A stretch of DNA of 64,000 bases from Pseudomonas sp. VD-NE ins (GCF_031882575.1 NZ_CP134772.1:2995001-3059000), one strand, 5' to 3'; counted from the first letter of the stretch, positions 16,520-26,244 are shown. Numbers and translations are program-made. The notes: generated by a model not told the origin, from the letters alone.

Positions 16520-17941
16520 TTACTTGCTGGCCACTGTCTCCGGTTGCCAGCCACCGCCAAGGGCCTTGTAGATCGCGACGATGCCGCGATACAGGTCGAC
16601 TTCGGCCTGGGCCTGGCTGTCTTCGGCATTCAACCGTTCACGCTGAGCGTCCAGCAGCACGAGGAAGTCTGTCGTCCCTTCGCGATAACGGATTTCAGCC
16701 AGGTCGGCTGCCTTGCGGCTTGATTCACTCTGACGGATCAGCGATATCAGGCGTTGCTGACGCTTGCCGTAATCGCTGAAAGCGTTTTCCGACTCTTCCA
16801 GGGCCAGCAGCACTTGTTGCTCGTAGGTCGCCAGTGCGCCTTCGGCATCAGCATCGGCGCCACGCAAACGGGCGCGCACGCTGCCAAGGTCGAACGCCGC
16901 CCAGGTGATGCTCGGGCCGAGTGCCCAGGCGTTGGCCGCCGAGGAACCGATCTGCGAACCGCGCCCGGCCGTCCAGCCGAGGAAACCGCTGAGGCTGACC
17001 CGCGGGAACAGATCGGCTTTCGCCACGCCGATGCGCGCCGTGGCCGAAGCCAGTTTGCGTTCAGCGCTGAGAATGTCCGGACGACGTTGCAGCAGTTCAC
17101 CCGGATCACCGATTGGCAGAGCTTTGGCAATCGCCGGCAAGTCTTTCGGGCTCAGATCGACGGTCAGCTTGTCCGGACGCTCGCCCAATAGGGTAGCGAT
17201 ACGGTTTTTCTGCCGAACCTGTTCTGCCTGCAATTGCGGCACGCTGGCTTCGACCGAGGCCAGACGCGCATCGGCCCGTTCGACGTCGAGCTGATCGCCC
17301 ACACCGGCGTCACGCAGGCTGATGGTGATCTTGCGTGATTCCACCTGGTTGTTCAGGTTGGCCACGGCGATCTTTTCGCGCAGTTGCGCGCCACGCAGTT
17401 GTCCGTAGGCGTCCACCAGTTCGGCAATCATGGTGACTTGTAGCTGGTACAGATCGGCTTCGGCCGCTTGCTGATCGGCGTCGCTGGCTTCCAGATTGCG
17501 CTGGATGCGCCCGAACAGGTCAAGCTCCCAGGCCATGTCCAGACCGAGGTCATAGCGCTCGCTGTTGACCCGGTTGGTGGTCTGGCCGGGGATTTGTCCC
17601 TTGGCCAGATCACTGCTCGCGCGGCTGGTGATGGTCGGCATCGCATCGTTGCTGGCATCGTCGCGGATCGCCCGGGCGGCTTTCCAGCGGGCGAACGCCA
17701 CGCGCAGTTCACGGTTGCCTTGCAGCGATTGGGTCACCAACTGGTTGAGGGTCGGATCGTCGAATTGCTGCCACCAGATGCCTTCGAATTTCGAACGGTC
17801 GAAGTTCTTTTGCCCGGCGGCGCCGTCGGTGGCAGCCGTAATGTTGGCCGCCTCCGTGGCTGGGGTCTTGTAGTCGGGGCCGACAGCGCAGGCGCTGAGA
17901 GCCAGCACCAGCAGGCTCGGCAGGAAGACTTTCAGACTCAT
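16520..17941 (-). CDS. oprN: OprN-type outer-membrane efflux lipoprotein
   Basis: A 473-residue TolC/OprM-superfamily channel, the outer-membrane duct of the MexEF pump. The lipoprotein signal ends in LALSAC (Cys18). Two repeated efflux-protein domains follow, with the typical NRELRVAFARWKAARA and AEIRYREGTTDFLVLLDAQR segments. It overlaps mexF by ATGA (17938-17941) and is the last gene of mexE-mexF-oprN. Length matches the family. The name rests on operon context and the closeness of its pump partners to MexE and MexF of P. aeruginosa, as I remember them. A terminator follows at 16436-16469. Confidence 0.88.
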   Translation of the reverse strand: MSLKVFLPSLLVLALSACAVGPDYKTPATEAANITAATDGAAGQKNFDRSKFEGIWWQQFDDPTLNQLVTQSLQGNRELRVAFARWKAARAIRDDASNDAMPTITSRASSDLAKGQIPGQTTNRVNSERYDLGLDMAWELDLFGRIQRNLEASDADQQAAEADLYQLQVTMIAELVDAYGQLRGAQLREKIAVANLNNQVESRKITISLRDAGVGDQLDVERADARLASVEASVPQLQAEQVRQKNRIATLLGERPDKLTVDLSPKDLPAIAKALPIGDPGELLQRRPDILSAERKLASATARIGVAKADLFPRVSLSGFLGWTAGRGSQIGSSAANAWALGPSITWAAFDLGSVRARLRGADADAEGALATYEQQVLLALEESENAFSDYGKRQQRLISLIRQSESSRKAADLAEIRYREGTTDFLVLLDAQRERLNAEDSQAQAEVDLYRGIVAIYKALGGGWQPETVASK

Positions 17942-20900
17942 TGTTGCGCCTCCAGTTTCAGAGCTTTGGCCGCTTTGCGGGCTTCGCCGCGTTCGACAAA
18001 GTTACGGATCAGTACGTAGAACACTGGCGTCAGCAACAGACCGAAGAAGGTCACCCCAAGCATCCCGGAGAACACCGCCACACCCATGGCGTGACGCATT
18101 TCGGCACCGGCACCGCTGGAGAACACCAGTGGCACCACACCCATGATGAACGCGAAGGAGGTCATCAGGATCGGCCGCAGGCGCAGACGGCAAGCTTCGA
18201 GTACTGCCGCGAGCGGGTTGAGGCCTTCTTCCTGTTTGTCCTTGGCGAACTCGACGATCAGAATCGCGTTCTTACAGGCAAGTCCCACCAGTACGATCAG
18301 GCCGATCTGGGTGAAGATGTTGTTGTCACCGCCGGAGATGATCACACCGGTGATGGCCGACAGCAGGGTCATCGGTACGATCAGGATCACTGCCAGTGGC
18401 AGGCTCCAGCTTTCGTATTGAGCGGCAAGCACCAGGAACGCCAGCAGTACGCAGAGCGGGAACACGAACAGCGCGGTGTTGCCGGACAGAATCTGCTGGT
18501 AGGTCAGATCGGTCCACTCGTAGGTCATGCCATTCGGCAGTTCATCCTTGAGCAGTTTCTCGATGGCTTTTTCCGCCTGGCCGGAGCTGTAGCCCGGGGC
18601 AGCTGCGCCGTTGATTTCTGCGGTGATGAAGCCGTTGTAGTGCATCACGCGATCCGGGCCCGAGGTGTCGCTGACCTTGATGAAGGTCGCCAGCGGGATC
18701 ATTTCGCCTTTGTTGTTACGCACTTTCAGCTGACCGATCTGATCGGATTCGAGGCGGAACTGCTGCTCAGCCTGAACGTTGACCTGATAGGTGCGCCCGA
18801 AGCGGTTGAAGTCGTTGGCATACAGCGAACCCAGGTAGATCTGCAGGGTGTCGAAGATGTCGCTGACGGCCACGCCGTGGGTCTTGGCTTTTTCACGGTC
18901 GATGGCGGCATCGACCTGCGGCACGTTCACGGTGTAGCTGGTGAACAGCCCGGCCAGTTCCGGCACGCTGTGGCTCTTGTTGATGATGTTCATGGTTTCT
19001 TTGTACAGCTCGTCGTAGCCCAGGTTGCCCCGGTCTTCGATTTGCAGGCGGAAACCACCAATGGTGCCCAGACCCTGTACCGGCGGCGGCGGGAAGATCG
19101 CCATGTACGCCTCTTGAATGTTCGCGTACTGGCCGTTCAAGGCACCGGCAATTGCACCGGCGGACATGCTTGGGTCTTTACGTTCGTCGAACGGTTTCAG
19201 GGTCACGAACACGATGCCGGCGTTCGGGCTGTTGGTGAAGCCGTTGATCGACAGGCCCGGGAACGCTACGGCGCTTTCCACGCCTGGCTGTTTCAGCGCC
19301 AGATCAGACATGCGCTTGATCACGTCTTCGGTGCGATCCAGGCTCGAAGCGTCCGGCAGTTGCGCGAAGGCCACCAGGTATTGCTTGTCCTGGCCAGGTA
19401 CAAAACCGGTCGGCGTGCTGGAGAAACCGAAGAAGGTCAGCACCATCAGGCCGGCGTAGAGCAGAAGGGCGATGCCGCTGCTGCGGATAACCCGGCCAAC
19501 CGTACCGACGTAGCCATGGCTGGCGCGGTCGAAGAAGCGGTTGAACGGACGGAACAGCCAGCCACCGAAAATCTTGTCGAGCATCCTGGAGAAGCGGTCT
19601 TTCGGCGCGTCGTGGCTTTTCAGCAATACCGCGGCCAGTGCTGGCGACAGGGTCAGCGAGTTGAACGCCGAGATCACGGTCGAGATCGCGATGGTCAGTG
19701 CGAATTGCTTATAGAACTGCCCGGTGAGGCCGGAAATGAACGCTGCCGGAATGAACACCGCACACAGCACCAGTGCCGTGGCAACGATCGGGCCGGTCAC
19801 TTCACGCATGGCGCGCTTGGTGGCTTCGACCGGATTCAATCCGAGCTCGATATTGCGCTCGACGTTCTCCACCACCACGATGGCGTCGTCGACCACGATA
19901 CCGATGGCCAGTACCAGGCCGAATAGCGACAGCGCGTTGAGCGAGAAGCCGAACAGGTGCATCACCGCAAACGTACCGATCAACGATACCGGCACCGCCA
20001 CCAACGGAATGATCGAGGCACGCCAGGTTTGCAGGAACAGGATCACCACCAGCACCACGAGAATCAGTGCTTCGAAGAGAGTGTGAACCACTGCCTCGAT
20101 CGAGCCGCGCACGAAGATCGTCGGGTCATAGACGATGCTGTAATCCATGCCTTGCGGGAAGTTTTTCTTCAGCTCGTCCATCTTTCCGCGAACTTCGTTC
20201 GAGATGTCGATGGCATTGGAGCCTGGGCGCTGGAAGATCGGGATGGCCACCGCCGGCTGGTTGTCCAGCAACGAGCGCAGGGCGTATTGACTGGAGCCCA
20301 GTTCGACGCGAGCGATGTCTTTGAGGCGAGTGATCTCACCATTGTCGCCTGCGCGAATGATGATGTTCTCGAACTCTTCCTCGCTGACCAGTCGGCCCTG
20401 AGTGTTGACCGACAGCTGGAAGCTCTGGGCATTCGGGGCAGGGGGCGCACCCAATTGGCCGGCCGCGACCTGACGGTTCTGTTCACGAATGGCGGTGACC
20501 ACATCGGTCGCGGTCAGATTGCGCGAAGCGGTCTTGTTCGGATCGAGCCAGACCCGCAGCGAGTAATCGCCCATACCAAACAACTGCACATCACCAACGC
20601 CGTTCAGACGAGCGAGCTCATCCTTGATGTTGAGGATCGCGTAGTTGGACAGGTAGAGCATGTCGTAGCGTTTGTCCGGCGAGGTCAAGTGCACAACCAT
20701 GGTCAGGTCGGGCGAGGCCTTGTCGACGGTGATACCGATGCGCGTCACTTCCTCGGGAAGCTTGGGCTCGGTACGGGTCACCCGGTTTTGCACCTGCACC
20801 TGCGCGTTATCCAGGTCAGTGCCCAGGGCGAAGGTGATGGTCAGGGTGATCTTGCCGTCGGCGGTCGACTGCGAGGACATGTACAGCATGTTCTCGACGC

Positions 20901-21117
20901 CAGTAATGGCTTGCTCCAGCGGAGCGGCCACGGTTTCGCCGATGACTTTAGGGTTGGCGCCCGGGAAGTTGGCACGTACCACCACGGTTGGCGGCACGAC
21001 TTCCGGGTATTCGCTGATCGGTAGCTGGAACAGCGAGATCGCACCGGCGATCAGGATCAACAGCGACAGCACCGCTGCGAAGATCGGCCGTGAAATGAAG
21101 AATTGGGAAAAATTCAT
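17938..21117 (-). CDS. mexF: RND multidrug efflux transporter MexF
   Basis: A 1059-residue HAE-1 type RND pump, near the 1062 residues known for MexF. It begins MNFSQFFISRPIFAAVLSLL and reads like P. aeruginosa MexF over most of its length. The proton-relay aspartates lie in the TM4 motif GIVVDDAIVVVENVE, with TM10 motifs GLACKNAILIVEFAKD. Two large periplasmic loops sit after TM1 and TM7. In P. aeruginosa the pump exports chloramphenicol, fluoroquinolones, trimethoprim and quorum-sensing precursors such as HHQ. It follows mexE by 15 bases and overlaps oprN. It is normally silent unless MexT is active, for example when mexS is inactivated or under electrophilic or nitrosative stress. Confidence 0.95.
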   Translation of the reverse strand: MNFSQFFISRPIFAAVLSLLILIAGAISLFQLPISEYPEVVPPTVVVRANFPGANPKVIGETVAAPLEQAITGVENMLYMSSQSTADGKITLTITFALGTDLDNAQVQVQNRVTRTEPKLPEEVTRIGITVDKASPDLTMVVHLTSPDKRYDMLYLSNYAILNIKDELARLNGVGDVQLFGMGDYSLRVWLDPNKTASRNLTATDVVTAIREQNRQVAAGQLGAPPAPNAQSFQLSVNTQGRLVSEEEFENIIIRAGDNGEITRLKDIARVELGSSQYALRSLLDNQPAVAIPIFQRPGSNAIDISNEVRGKMDELKKNFPQGMDYSIVYDPTIFVRGSIEAVVHTLFEALILVVLVVILFLQTWRASIIPLVAVPVSLIGTFAVMHLFGFSLNALSLFGLVLAIGIVVDDAIVVVENVERNIELGLNPVEATKRAMREVTGPIVATALVLCAVFIPAAFISGLTGQFYKQFALTIAISTVISAFNSLTLSPALAAVLLKSHDAPKDRFSRMLDKIFGGWLFRPFNRFFDRASHGYVGTVGRVIRSSGIALLLYAGLMVLTFFGFSSTPTGFVPGQDKQYLVAFAQLPDASSLDRTEDVIKRMSDLALKQPGVESAVAFPGLSINGFTNSPNAGIVFVTLKPFDERKDPSMSAGAIAGALNGQYANIQEAYMAIFPPPPVQGLGTIGGFRLQIEDRGNLGYDELYKETMNIINKSHSVPELAGLFTSYTVNVPQVDAAIDREKAKTHGVAVSDIFDTLQIYLGSLYANDFNRFGRTYQVNVQAEQQFRLESDQIGQLKVRNNKGEMIPLATFIKVSDTSGPDRVMHYNGFITAEINGAAAPGYSSGQAEKAIEKLLKDELPNGMTYEWTDLTYQQILSGNTALFVFPLCVLLAFLVLAAQYESWSLPLAVILIVPMTLLSAITGVIISGGDNNIFTQIGLIVLVGLACKNAILIVEFAKDKQEEGLNPLAAVLEACRLRLRPILMTSFAFIMGVVPLVFSSGAGAEMRHAMGVAVFSGMLGVTFFGLLLTPVFYVLIRNFVERGEARKAAKALKLEAQQ

Positions 21118-21132
21118 CGGAGTTGTCGTCCC

Positions 21133-22386
21133 TTAACCGCGTGGGGTCGTAGCAGCCAGCTTCACAACCGAACCGGACGCACCTTTGGCAGGGGCGACTT
21201 TGGGCAGGTTGCTGGCTTCCAGCGCTTGACGTTGTTGAGCGAGTGCCGCGATGGTTTGTTCGCTGGCCATTGGCACGACTTCAGGAGTGACCGGCGAGCC
21301 AGGACGAACCCGTTGCAGACCCTTGACGATGATCGTGTCGTCCTTGTTCAGGCCATTACGGACAATGCGCAGGCCTTCGATTTTCGGACCGAGTTCAACG
21401 GCGCGGTACACGGTTTTATTGTCCGCATCCATCACCAGCACGAACTTCTTGCCGAGGTCGGTACCGACCGCTTCATCATTGATCAGCATGGCGTTGTAGG
21501 TGCCGCTGCCGACCAGTTTCAAGCGTGCGTAGAGGCCCGGGGTGTAGGTGCCGTCGCTGTTGTCGAACACCGCGCGACCACGGATGGTGCCGGTTTTCGG
21601 GTTGACCTGGTTGTCGACGAAGTTCATCTGGCCGAGGTGCGGGTTGCCGTCTTCGTTGGACAGGCCCATGTACACCGGGGTGGTCGCGCCGCGCTGGCCG
21701 TTACGGGCAAGTTGGGTGTATTTGAGAAACACCCGCTCATCGGCGTCGAAGTAGGCGTAGACGCGGTCAGTGGAAACCACACTGGTCAATGGCGTGGTGT
21801 CGGCGGTCACCAGGTTGCCGGCGGTGATCTCGGCACGGCTGACGCGGCCACTGATCGGCGCGGTTACGCGGGTGAAGCTCAGGTTCAGCTTGGCCAGGTC
21901 CAGTTGCGCTTGCAGGGCACCGACGGCGGCGCGGGCTTCTTGTGCAGCGCTGGTGCGCGAGTCGGCCAGTTCGGCGGAAATGGCGTTGCTGGCGCGCAGA
22001 CGCTCACCACGACCAGCCTCGTTTTCACTGCGAGTGGCGTTGGCGCGGGATTGGGCTACGAGCGCTTCGAGGCGGCGCACCTCAGCCTGGAACGGACGCG
22101 GATCGATCTGGAACAGCAGGTCGCCTTTCTTGACCAATGCGCCTTCAGTGAAAGCGACGTCATCAATCTGGCCAGAGACCCGTGGACGGATTTCAACGGT
22201 TTCCGGCGCTTCGAGGCGCCCGGTGAATTCGTCCCACTCGTTGACCGGTTGTTCCAGCACCTTGGCCACGCTGACTTTCGCAGCGGGCATGCTGGCGGCA
22301 GTCTCCGGAGTCTTGCCGCAGGCGCTCATCACCAGTACGGCCAACATGGCCAACGGGAAGCGCAAATGTTTGAGTGACTGTTCCAT
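21133..22386 (-). CDS. mexE: RND efflux periplasmic adaptor lipoprotein MexE
   Basis: A 417-residue membrane-fusion lipoprotein starting at ATG 22386 (MEQSLKHLRFPLAMLAVLV). The lipobox is VMSAC (Cys23). Lipoyl halves (RPRVSGQIDDVAFTEGALVK and FTRVTAPISGRVSRAEITAG) flank an alpha-hairpin. EFTGRLEAPETVEIRPRVSG is a family signature near the N-terminus. It is first in the mexE-mexF-oprN operon. The leader of about 150-200 bases carries an inverted repeat (22471-22485) and a candidate MexT site (22527-22538). In P. aeruginosa mexT lies directly upstream; here a dipeptidase gene does, and mexT is about 10 kb further on in the same orientation. Confidence 0.93.
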   Translation of the reverse strand: MEQSLKHLRFPLAMLAVLVMSACGKTPETAASMPAAKVSVAKVLEQPVNEWDEFTGRLEAPETVEIRPRVSGQIDDVAFTEGALVKKGDLLFQIDPRPFQAEVRRLEALVAQSRANATRSENEAGRGERLRASNAISAELADSRTSAAQEARAAVGALQAQLDLAKLNLSFTRVTAPISGRVSRAEITAGNLVTADTTPLTSVVSTDRVYAYFDADERVFLKYTQLARNGQRGATTPVYMGLSNEDGNPHLGQMNFVDNQVNPKTGTIRGRAVFDNSDGTYTPGLYARLKLVGSGTYNAMLINDEAVGTDLGKKFVLVMDADNKTVYRAVELGPKIEGLRIVRNGLNKDDTIIVKGLQRVRPGSPVTPEVVPMASEQTIAALAQQRQALEASNLPKVAPAKGASGSVVKLAATTPRG

Positions 22387-22470
22387 GGATGCATCCGCCA
22401 ATGTATTGAAGATGGGCGGATGATGCTCGGCGGGGTGTGATGGCACGAATCGAATGAAGCAAAGGTAACT

Positions 22471-22485
22471 ATCATTCGGAATGAT
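22471..22485. promoter_or_regulatory. 15-bp inverted repeat upstream of mexE
   Basis: ATCATTC-G-GAATGAT is a perfect inverted repeat 85-99 bases before the mexE start. Its size and symmetry fit a dimeric regulator site (TetR or LysR type), but I cannot name the regulator. It could also overlap the promoter. Confidence 0.5.
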
Positions 22486-22526
22486 ATAAGACTCGAACGA
22501 GCCCTCTAGCATGCACCTTTCGTTAG

Positions 22527-22538
22527 GTGGCTATCAAT
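22527..22538 (-). promoter_or_regulatory. Candidate MexT-binding motif upstream of mexE
   Basis: Read towards mexE the sequence is ATTGATAGCCAC, ending 140 bases before its ATG. The divergent mexS gene has ATTAATAGCCAC in the same orientation. From memory, the MexT consensus contains GTCGAT-N4-ACYAT, and these sites fit it partly with AGCC as the N4. This is a candidate only. Confidence 0.45.
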
Positions 22539-22616
22539 CTCTCTAAGGGCAATTCTGTGTTGCCCGGTGTGCAAAAGTCAGGAGCGAGGCTGCGCGGCGG
22601 GGATTATGCGGGGATT

Positions 22617-22646
22617 AAAAATGCCGAACCCGCCATGGCGGGTTCG
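22617..22646 (-). terminator. Intrinsic terminator of the M20 dipeptidase gene
   Basis: A 22-base perfect palindrome (22625-22646, CGAACCCGCC then ATGGCGGGTTCG) lies just past the stop at 22656, followed on the minus strand by GGCATTTTT. It should also insulate mexE from read-through. Confidence 0.85.
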
Positions 22647-22655
22647 ACAATACGA

Positions 22656-24395
22656 TCAGAGCTTCGGCAACTGGCCGATGCGTCCGATCATTTCCGTCAC
22701 GATCTGCAGATCCAGCTGGAATTGCTCCACAGTCTTGAATTCGCCATCAGTGTGACCGGTGTACTTCACGTTCGGCATGGCCAGACCGAATTGCACGCCA
22801 TTCGGCAGTTCATGCACCGAGGTAGCGCCTGCGGAGGTGCCGAACTCGTGTTTCATGCCCAGATTTTCTGTTGAAACAGCCAGCAGTGCCTTGACCCATT
22901 CGCCCTCAGGATTGCGGTACATCGGTTCCGCGATCGAATAGTCGAAGGCAACGGCTACGTGGCTTTTCTTGCTCCAGGCAGCCAGTTTTTCAGCGATTTC
23001 AGCCTTGAGTTTCTCCGGCGACTTGCCCTTTGGAACGCGCAGATTGACCGCGAGTTTGAATGCTTTGTCATCCATGCCGACGTAGGTCAGCGACGTTGTC
23101 AGCGGGCCCATGAAGGCATCGGAGAAACCGACACTCAGCTTGTTGCCCAAGTAATCCAGACCCCAGTTGTCGGCAGCGTAACGCGCGGCATCGGTGATGT
23201 GGTTGTGCTTGAACGCGACTTTGCCATCAAGGCTATTGATAAAGACCAGCATCCGCGCGACCGGGTTGACCCCGGATTCGGGCTCGGAGGAGTGCGCAGA
23301 TACGCCAGTCACGGTCAGTTTGACGTCCTTGCCGTCGACCTTGGCGCTCACCTGGAAGTCGCCGCCATTGCGCTTGGCAAACTCGTCACCGGCCTTTTGC
23401 AGGCTGGCAGCCAGTTCTGCAGGCTTGTCGGTGACCAGCGTGGCGACCGACGCCGACGGAATCTGGTTGGTCGCCAGGCCGCCGGTCATCGAGGTGATTT
23501 CCGCACCTTTGCCTTCACCCTTGCGCTTGGCAAAGTTGGCCATGACCGTGCCGTAGCCTTTCTCGGCAATCACCACCGGGTAACCACCATCCAGCGCCAG
23601 GTTGTAGTTCGGCGTCGGATTGCGTTCGAAGTAGTAAGGAATCGCGTCGCCCGTGGTTTCTTCAGTGGTGTCGACCAGCAACTTGAAGTTGCGCACCAGC
23701 GGCAGCTTTTCTTCCTTGATGACTTTCATGGCATACAGCGTAACCACGATGCCGTTCTTGTCATCCTCGGTGCCGCGACCATACATGCGATCGCCGATCA
23801 GGGTGATCTTGAACGGGTCGAGGCGGGTGCCATCCTTGAGCACCCAGTTTTCCGGCGTCACCGGCACCACGTCGGCGTGCGCATGGATACCAACCACTTC
23901 ATCGCCGCTGCCGTCGAGGGAGATCTCGTAGACGCGGTTGTCGATGTTGCGGAATTTCAGATTGAACGACTCGGCAAGGCTCTGAATCTTCGCCGCGATC
24001 TTGGTGAATTCCGGGTTGTCATGCTGTTCGACGCCGTCCTTGCGATAGGTCGGGATTTCCACCAGTTCGCGCAGGGTTTCGGTGGCGGCAGCGCTGTATT
24101 TCGCTCGCGTGTAGATGCCCAGCAGACGATAGACTTCATTCTGCTGATCGGCCGTCAACGTCTTGTTGTCGAGGTAAGCACCAATGGCCGGACCGATGTC
24201 GGCGGTTTTCGCCAGATCGCTCTTGCCCAGATTGCCGAGGAACTGACGGAAATCAGTGACCTTGTCAGCACTGTAAGTCTTGAGAATCTCAGCGCTCTGT
24301 TGCGGAGTGATATTGGCTTGCGCGGGCGCAGTGAACACGGCAAGACCGGCCAGCATCAAGGTGGTGGCAGCCAGTTTTTTGAAAGGGACATTCAT
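22656..24395 (-). CDS. Periplasmic M20-family dipeptidase
   Basis: A 579-residue zinc peptidase of the M20 family (dipeptidase/PepV-like, long form). An N-terminal signal peptide ends near AQA-N (about residue 27), so it acts in the periplasm or outside. Metal ligands are visible: His173 and Asp175 in HAHADVVP, Asp211/212 in GRGTEDDKNG, Glu245-Glu246 in DTTEETTG, and a C-terminal His in TGHTDGE. I prefer ATG 24395; ATG 24407 would sit directly on its Shine-Dalgarno sequence (AAAGGA). It is a single gene with its own terminator. It probably hydrolyses di- or tripeptides; substrate specificity cannot be read from sequence. It lies between mexE and the rest of the inserted block. Confidence 0.88.
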   Translation of the reverse strand: MNVPFKKLAATTLMLAGLAVFTAPAQANITPQQSAEILKTYSADKVTDFRQFLGNLGKSDLAKTADIGPAIGAYLDNKTLTADQQNEVYRLLGIYTRAKYSAAATETLRELVEIPTYRKDGVEQHDNPEFTKIAAKIQSLAESFNLKFRNIDNRVYEISLDGSGDEVVGIHAHADVVPVTPENWVLKDGTRLDPFKITLIGDRMYGRGTEDDKNGIVVTLYAMKVIKEEKLPLVRNFKLLVDTTEETTGDAIPYYFERNPTPNYNLALDGGYPVVIAEKGYGTVMANFAKRKGEGKGAEITSMTGGLATNQIPSASVATLVTDKPAELAASLQKAGDEFAKRNGGDFQVSAKVDGKDVKLTVTGVSAHSSEPESGVNPVARMLVFINSLDGKVAFKHNHITDAARYAADNWGLDYLGNKLSVGFSDAFMGPLTTSLTYVGMDDKAFKLAVNLRVPKGKSPEKLKAEIAEKLAAWSKKSHVAVAFDYSIAEPMYRNPEGEWVKALLAVSTENLGMKHEFGTSAGATSVHELPNGVQFGLAMPNVKYTGHTDGEFKTVEQFQLDLQIVTEMIGRIGQLPKL

Positions 24396-24542
24396 TACGA
24401 AGGGCATTCCTTTGCAGGGCAGTGAGTTAGGCGTGCCTCAACGCTGAGACACATACACTTACAAACTAACACCGTGCCAGAGCCTTGCGGGAGTCCTGAA
24501 AGGGGATCTGTCGCACAAAAATGCAAAAGAGGCGCACAAATG

Positions 24543-24574
24543 AAAAAGCCCGGGGAGGGTTCCCGGGCTTTTTT
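24543..24574. terminator. Bidirectional intrinsic terminator
   Basis: AGCCCGGG (24547-24554) pairs with CCCGGGCT (24562-24569), with A-run and T-run on the two sides. It lies 21 bases past the stop of the minus-strand lipoprotein gene. Confidence 0.85.
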
Positions 24575-24594
24575 ATGGGTGCCGACGATCGGGG

Positions 24595-25110
24595 CTATCT
24601 GAAAATCTGCTCAATCATGACCGTGGAGGGAATGAATAACGTATTCGTGTAATAGGCCTCATACCCATAGGCAGTTATGCGAACTTTGCACGGGATTGAA
24701 GCTTGCGATGTCAGCAACGGTTTGATGGCGTCGTAGTCATTCAAGTCGCGTTGCGTTCCATCCGCATTGGTGTAGTAAAAGATCAGATCGGAGGAAAACT
24801 TGTAATTGGGCCTGGCTTGACTGCGTGCGTTCACTCGCCCTTCGGCTTTTACCGCGATTGAATGCTCGGATGAGAACTCCATGTCTCGGTTCAGAGAGCA
24901 GATCAGGGTAGGGCTGAGCTGGTTGGAACTTTCGTAATCATTGAACGCGTTCTGCAAATCCACAGTGGAGTTGAAATGTGCCGTGAACAGGTTGGCGGGG
25001 CCGAGCTCAAACGACGATAACGTGAGGTCGGCGGGTGGAATACTGGCCGTTTTTACGCAGCCAGTGCAGAGAAGAACGCCAAGGTAAATGACCGCGCGGA
25101 ATTTGTTCAT
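24595..25110 (-). CDS. Putative lipoprotein of unknown function
   Basis: A 171-residue protein, MNKFRAVIYLGVLLCTGCVK at the N-terminus. The hydrophobic stretch ends in a lipobox-like CTGC (Cys18), with an atypical Cys at the -3 position. The mature part contains DLTLSSFELGPANLFTAHFN, two further cysteines (in LICSL and PCKVR) that could form a disulphide, and an aromatic C-terminus. I do not recognise the family. GC content is lower than in neighbours, which suggests an accessory gene. It is divergent from the LysR gene and ends at a good terminator. Confidence 0.65.
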   Translation of the reverse strand: MNKFRAVIYLGVLLCTGCVKTASIPPADLTLSSFELGPANLFTAHFNSTVDLQNAFNDYESSNQLSPTLICSLNRDMEFSSEHSIAVKAEGRVNARSQARPNYKFSSDLIFYYTNADGTQRDLNDYDAIKPLLTSQASIPCKVRITAYGYEAYYTNTLFIPSTVMIEQIFR

Positions 25111-25338
25111 TGGCCGAAGATACCGTTGATTGAATCAAAAATCAGATCGCAGGCGGACTTCGTTCCTTGCACCCGCTCTATAAATAGCCACTCAGCAGAA
25201 GGCATGGTGTTTATCAATGGTTTTATTGATGGTCGGAACAGCCTCGATAATCGAAGTGACGTTTAGGGTGAGTTTGGTTCTATCATGAGTAGGCGTTCAT
25301 GTATGCACCTTTCTGATCACTCGCTGGATACTGCTCTT

Positions 25339-26244
25339 ATGAGAGACCTGCCACCCACCGCCACCTTGCGCGCATTTGAAGCTGCCACCCGGCACTTGAC
25401 CTTTACGTCGGCCGCACAAGAGCTGCATGTGACTCAAAGCGCGGTCAGTCATCAGCTCAAGCATCTTGAGGCCCTTTGGGGAGTGCAGTTGTTTGAACGT
25501 GGCAAGGCGCTACGCCTCACGGCAGCGGGGGCTGCGCTGGCGCCCATCGTGCGGGAGTTTTTCATCAGCCTGGAGGCGACTTTGGGCGATTTGCGCGAGC
25601 AAAAAGACAGAGTTCGACTCAGCGTCAGCACCACCTATTCCTTCGCGCTCAAATGGCTGCTGCCACGCTTGCCGCGTCTGGCTCGTCAGCACCCCGAGCT
25701 GCTGGTCGCGCTGGACACTACGGATAAAATAATCCACTTCTCTCACAGCCAGGCTGATGTTGCGATCAGGCTTGGCAAGGGCGACTACCCCGGTCTGCAT
25801 TCTGAGTTCCTGTTTGGGGAGCAGGTATTTCCTGTGGCCAGCCCCGAACTGTTGCGACGCGTCGGGACTCCGCAGAGCCCCGCAGAACTGTTGCATTTCC
25901 CGCTGCTCACGCGCGATGGTGCCGAACTGGTACCAAAATGGGAGGTATGGTTTCAAGCCGTCGGGCTGGCCTATTTGCCGCTCAAGGAGAGCGTCAGATT
26001 TGGCGATACCAACATGACGGTCGAGGCAGCCTTGCTCGGCCAAGGCGTTGCATTGGTGCGCAGCGGGCATGTCGAGAACGAAATCAGCGATGGCCGTTTG
26101 GTGCGGCTGTTTGATGTGCCATTCCCATCACCGCTGGCGTACTACTTCGTCTGCCCCAAGGGCATCGAATCACAACCGCACATCGCCAGCTTTCGCCAAT
26201 GGTTGGTCAGCGAGGCACTGAAAGTCCAAGGATTGGATGAGTGA
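25339..26244 (+). CDS. LysR-family regulator, GcvA/AmpR-like
   Basis: A 301-residue LTTR. The winged helix-turn-helix is at about 1-60 (LRAFEAATRHLTFTSAAQEL, HVTQSAVSHQLKHLE). The FTSAA and VTQSAVSHQ-KHLE forms are typical of the GcvA/AmpR subgroup. A periplasmic-binding-like effector domain follows, with a DVAIRLGKGDYPGL segment. I chose ATG 25339 (MRDLPPTATLRAFEAA), the usual start for this subgroup; ATGs at 25285 and 25303 give extra residues. LTTRs normally act on a neighbouring gene. The EamA exporter starts 75 bases downstream in the same direction, and the lipoprotein gene is divergent; either could be the target. Confidence 0.88.
   Translation: MRDLPPTATLRAFEAATRHLTFTSAAQELHVTQSAVSHQLKHLEALWGVQLFERGKALRLTAAGAALAPIVREFFISLEATLGDLREQKDRVRLSVSTTYSFALKWLLPRLPRLARQHPELLVALDTTDKIIHFSHSQADVAIRLGKGDYPGLHSEFLFGEQVFPVASPELLRRVGTPQSPAELLHFPLLTRDGAELVPKWEVWFQAVGLAYLPLKESVRFGDTNMTVEAALLGQGVALVRSGHVENEISDGRLVRLFDVPFPSPLAYYFVCPKGIESQPHIASFRQWLVSEALKVQGLDE

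Noticed and set aside
17941..19926. Open plus-strand frame of 661 codons
   Set aside because: Antisense to mexF, which is beyond doubt; the translation is low-complexity His/Gln/Gly sequence.
25180..25191. Third copy of the AGCCAC motif (ATAAATAGCCAC) before the LysR gene
   Set aside because: Only the 8-base core matches well and about two such cores are expected by chance in the window, so I do not call it a MexT site.
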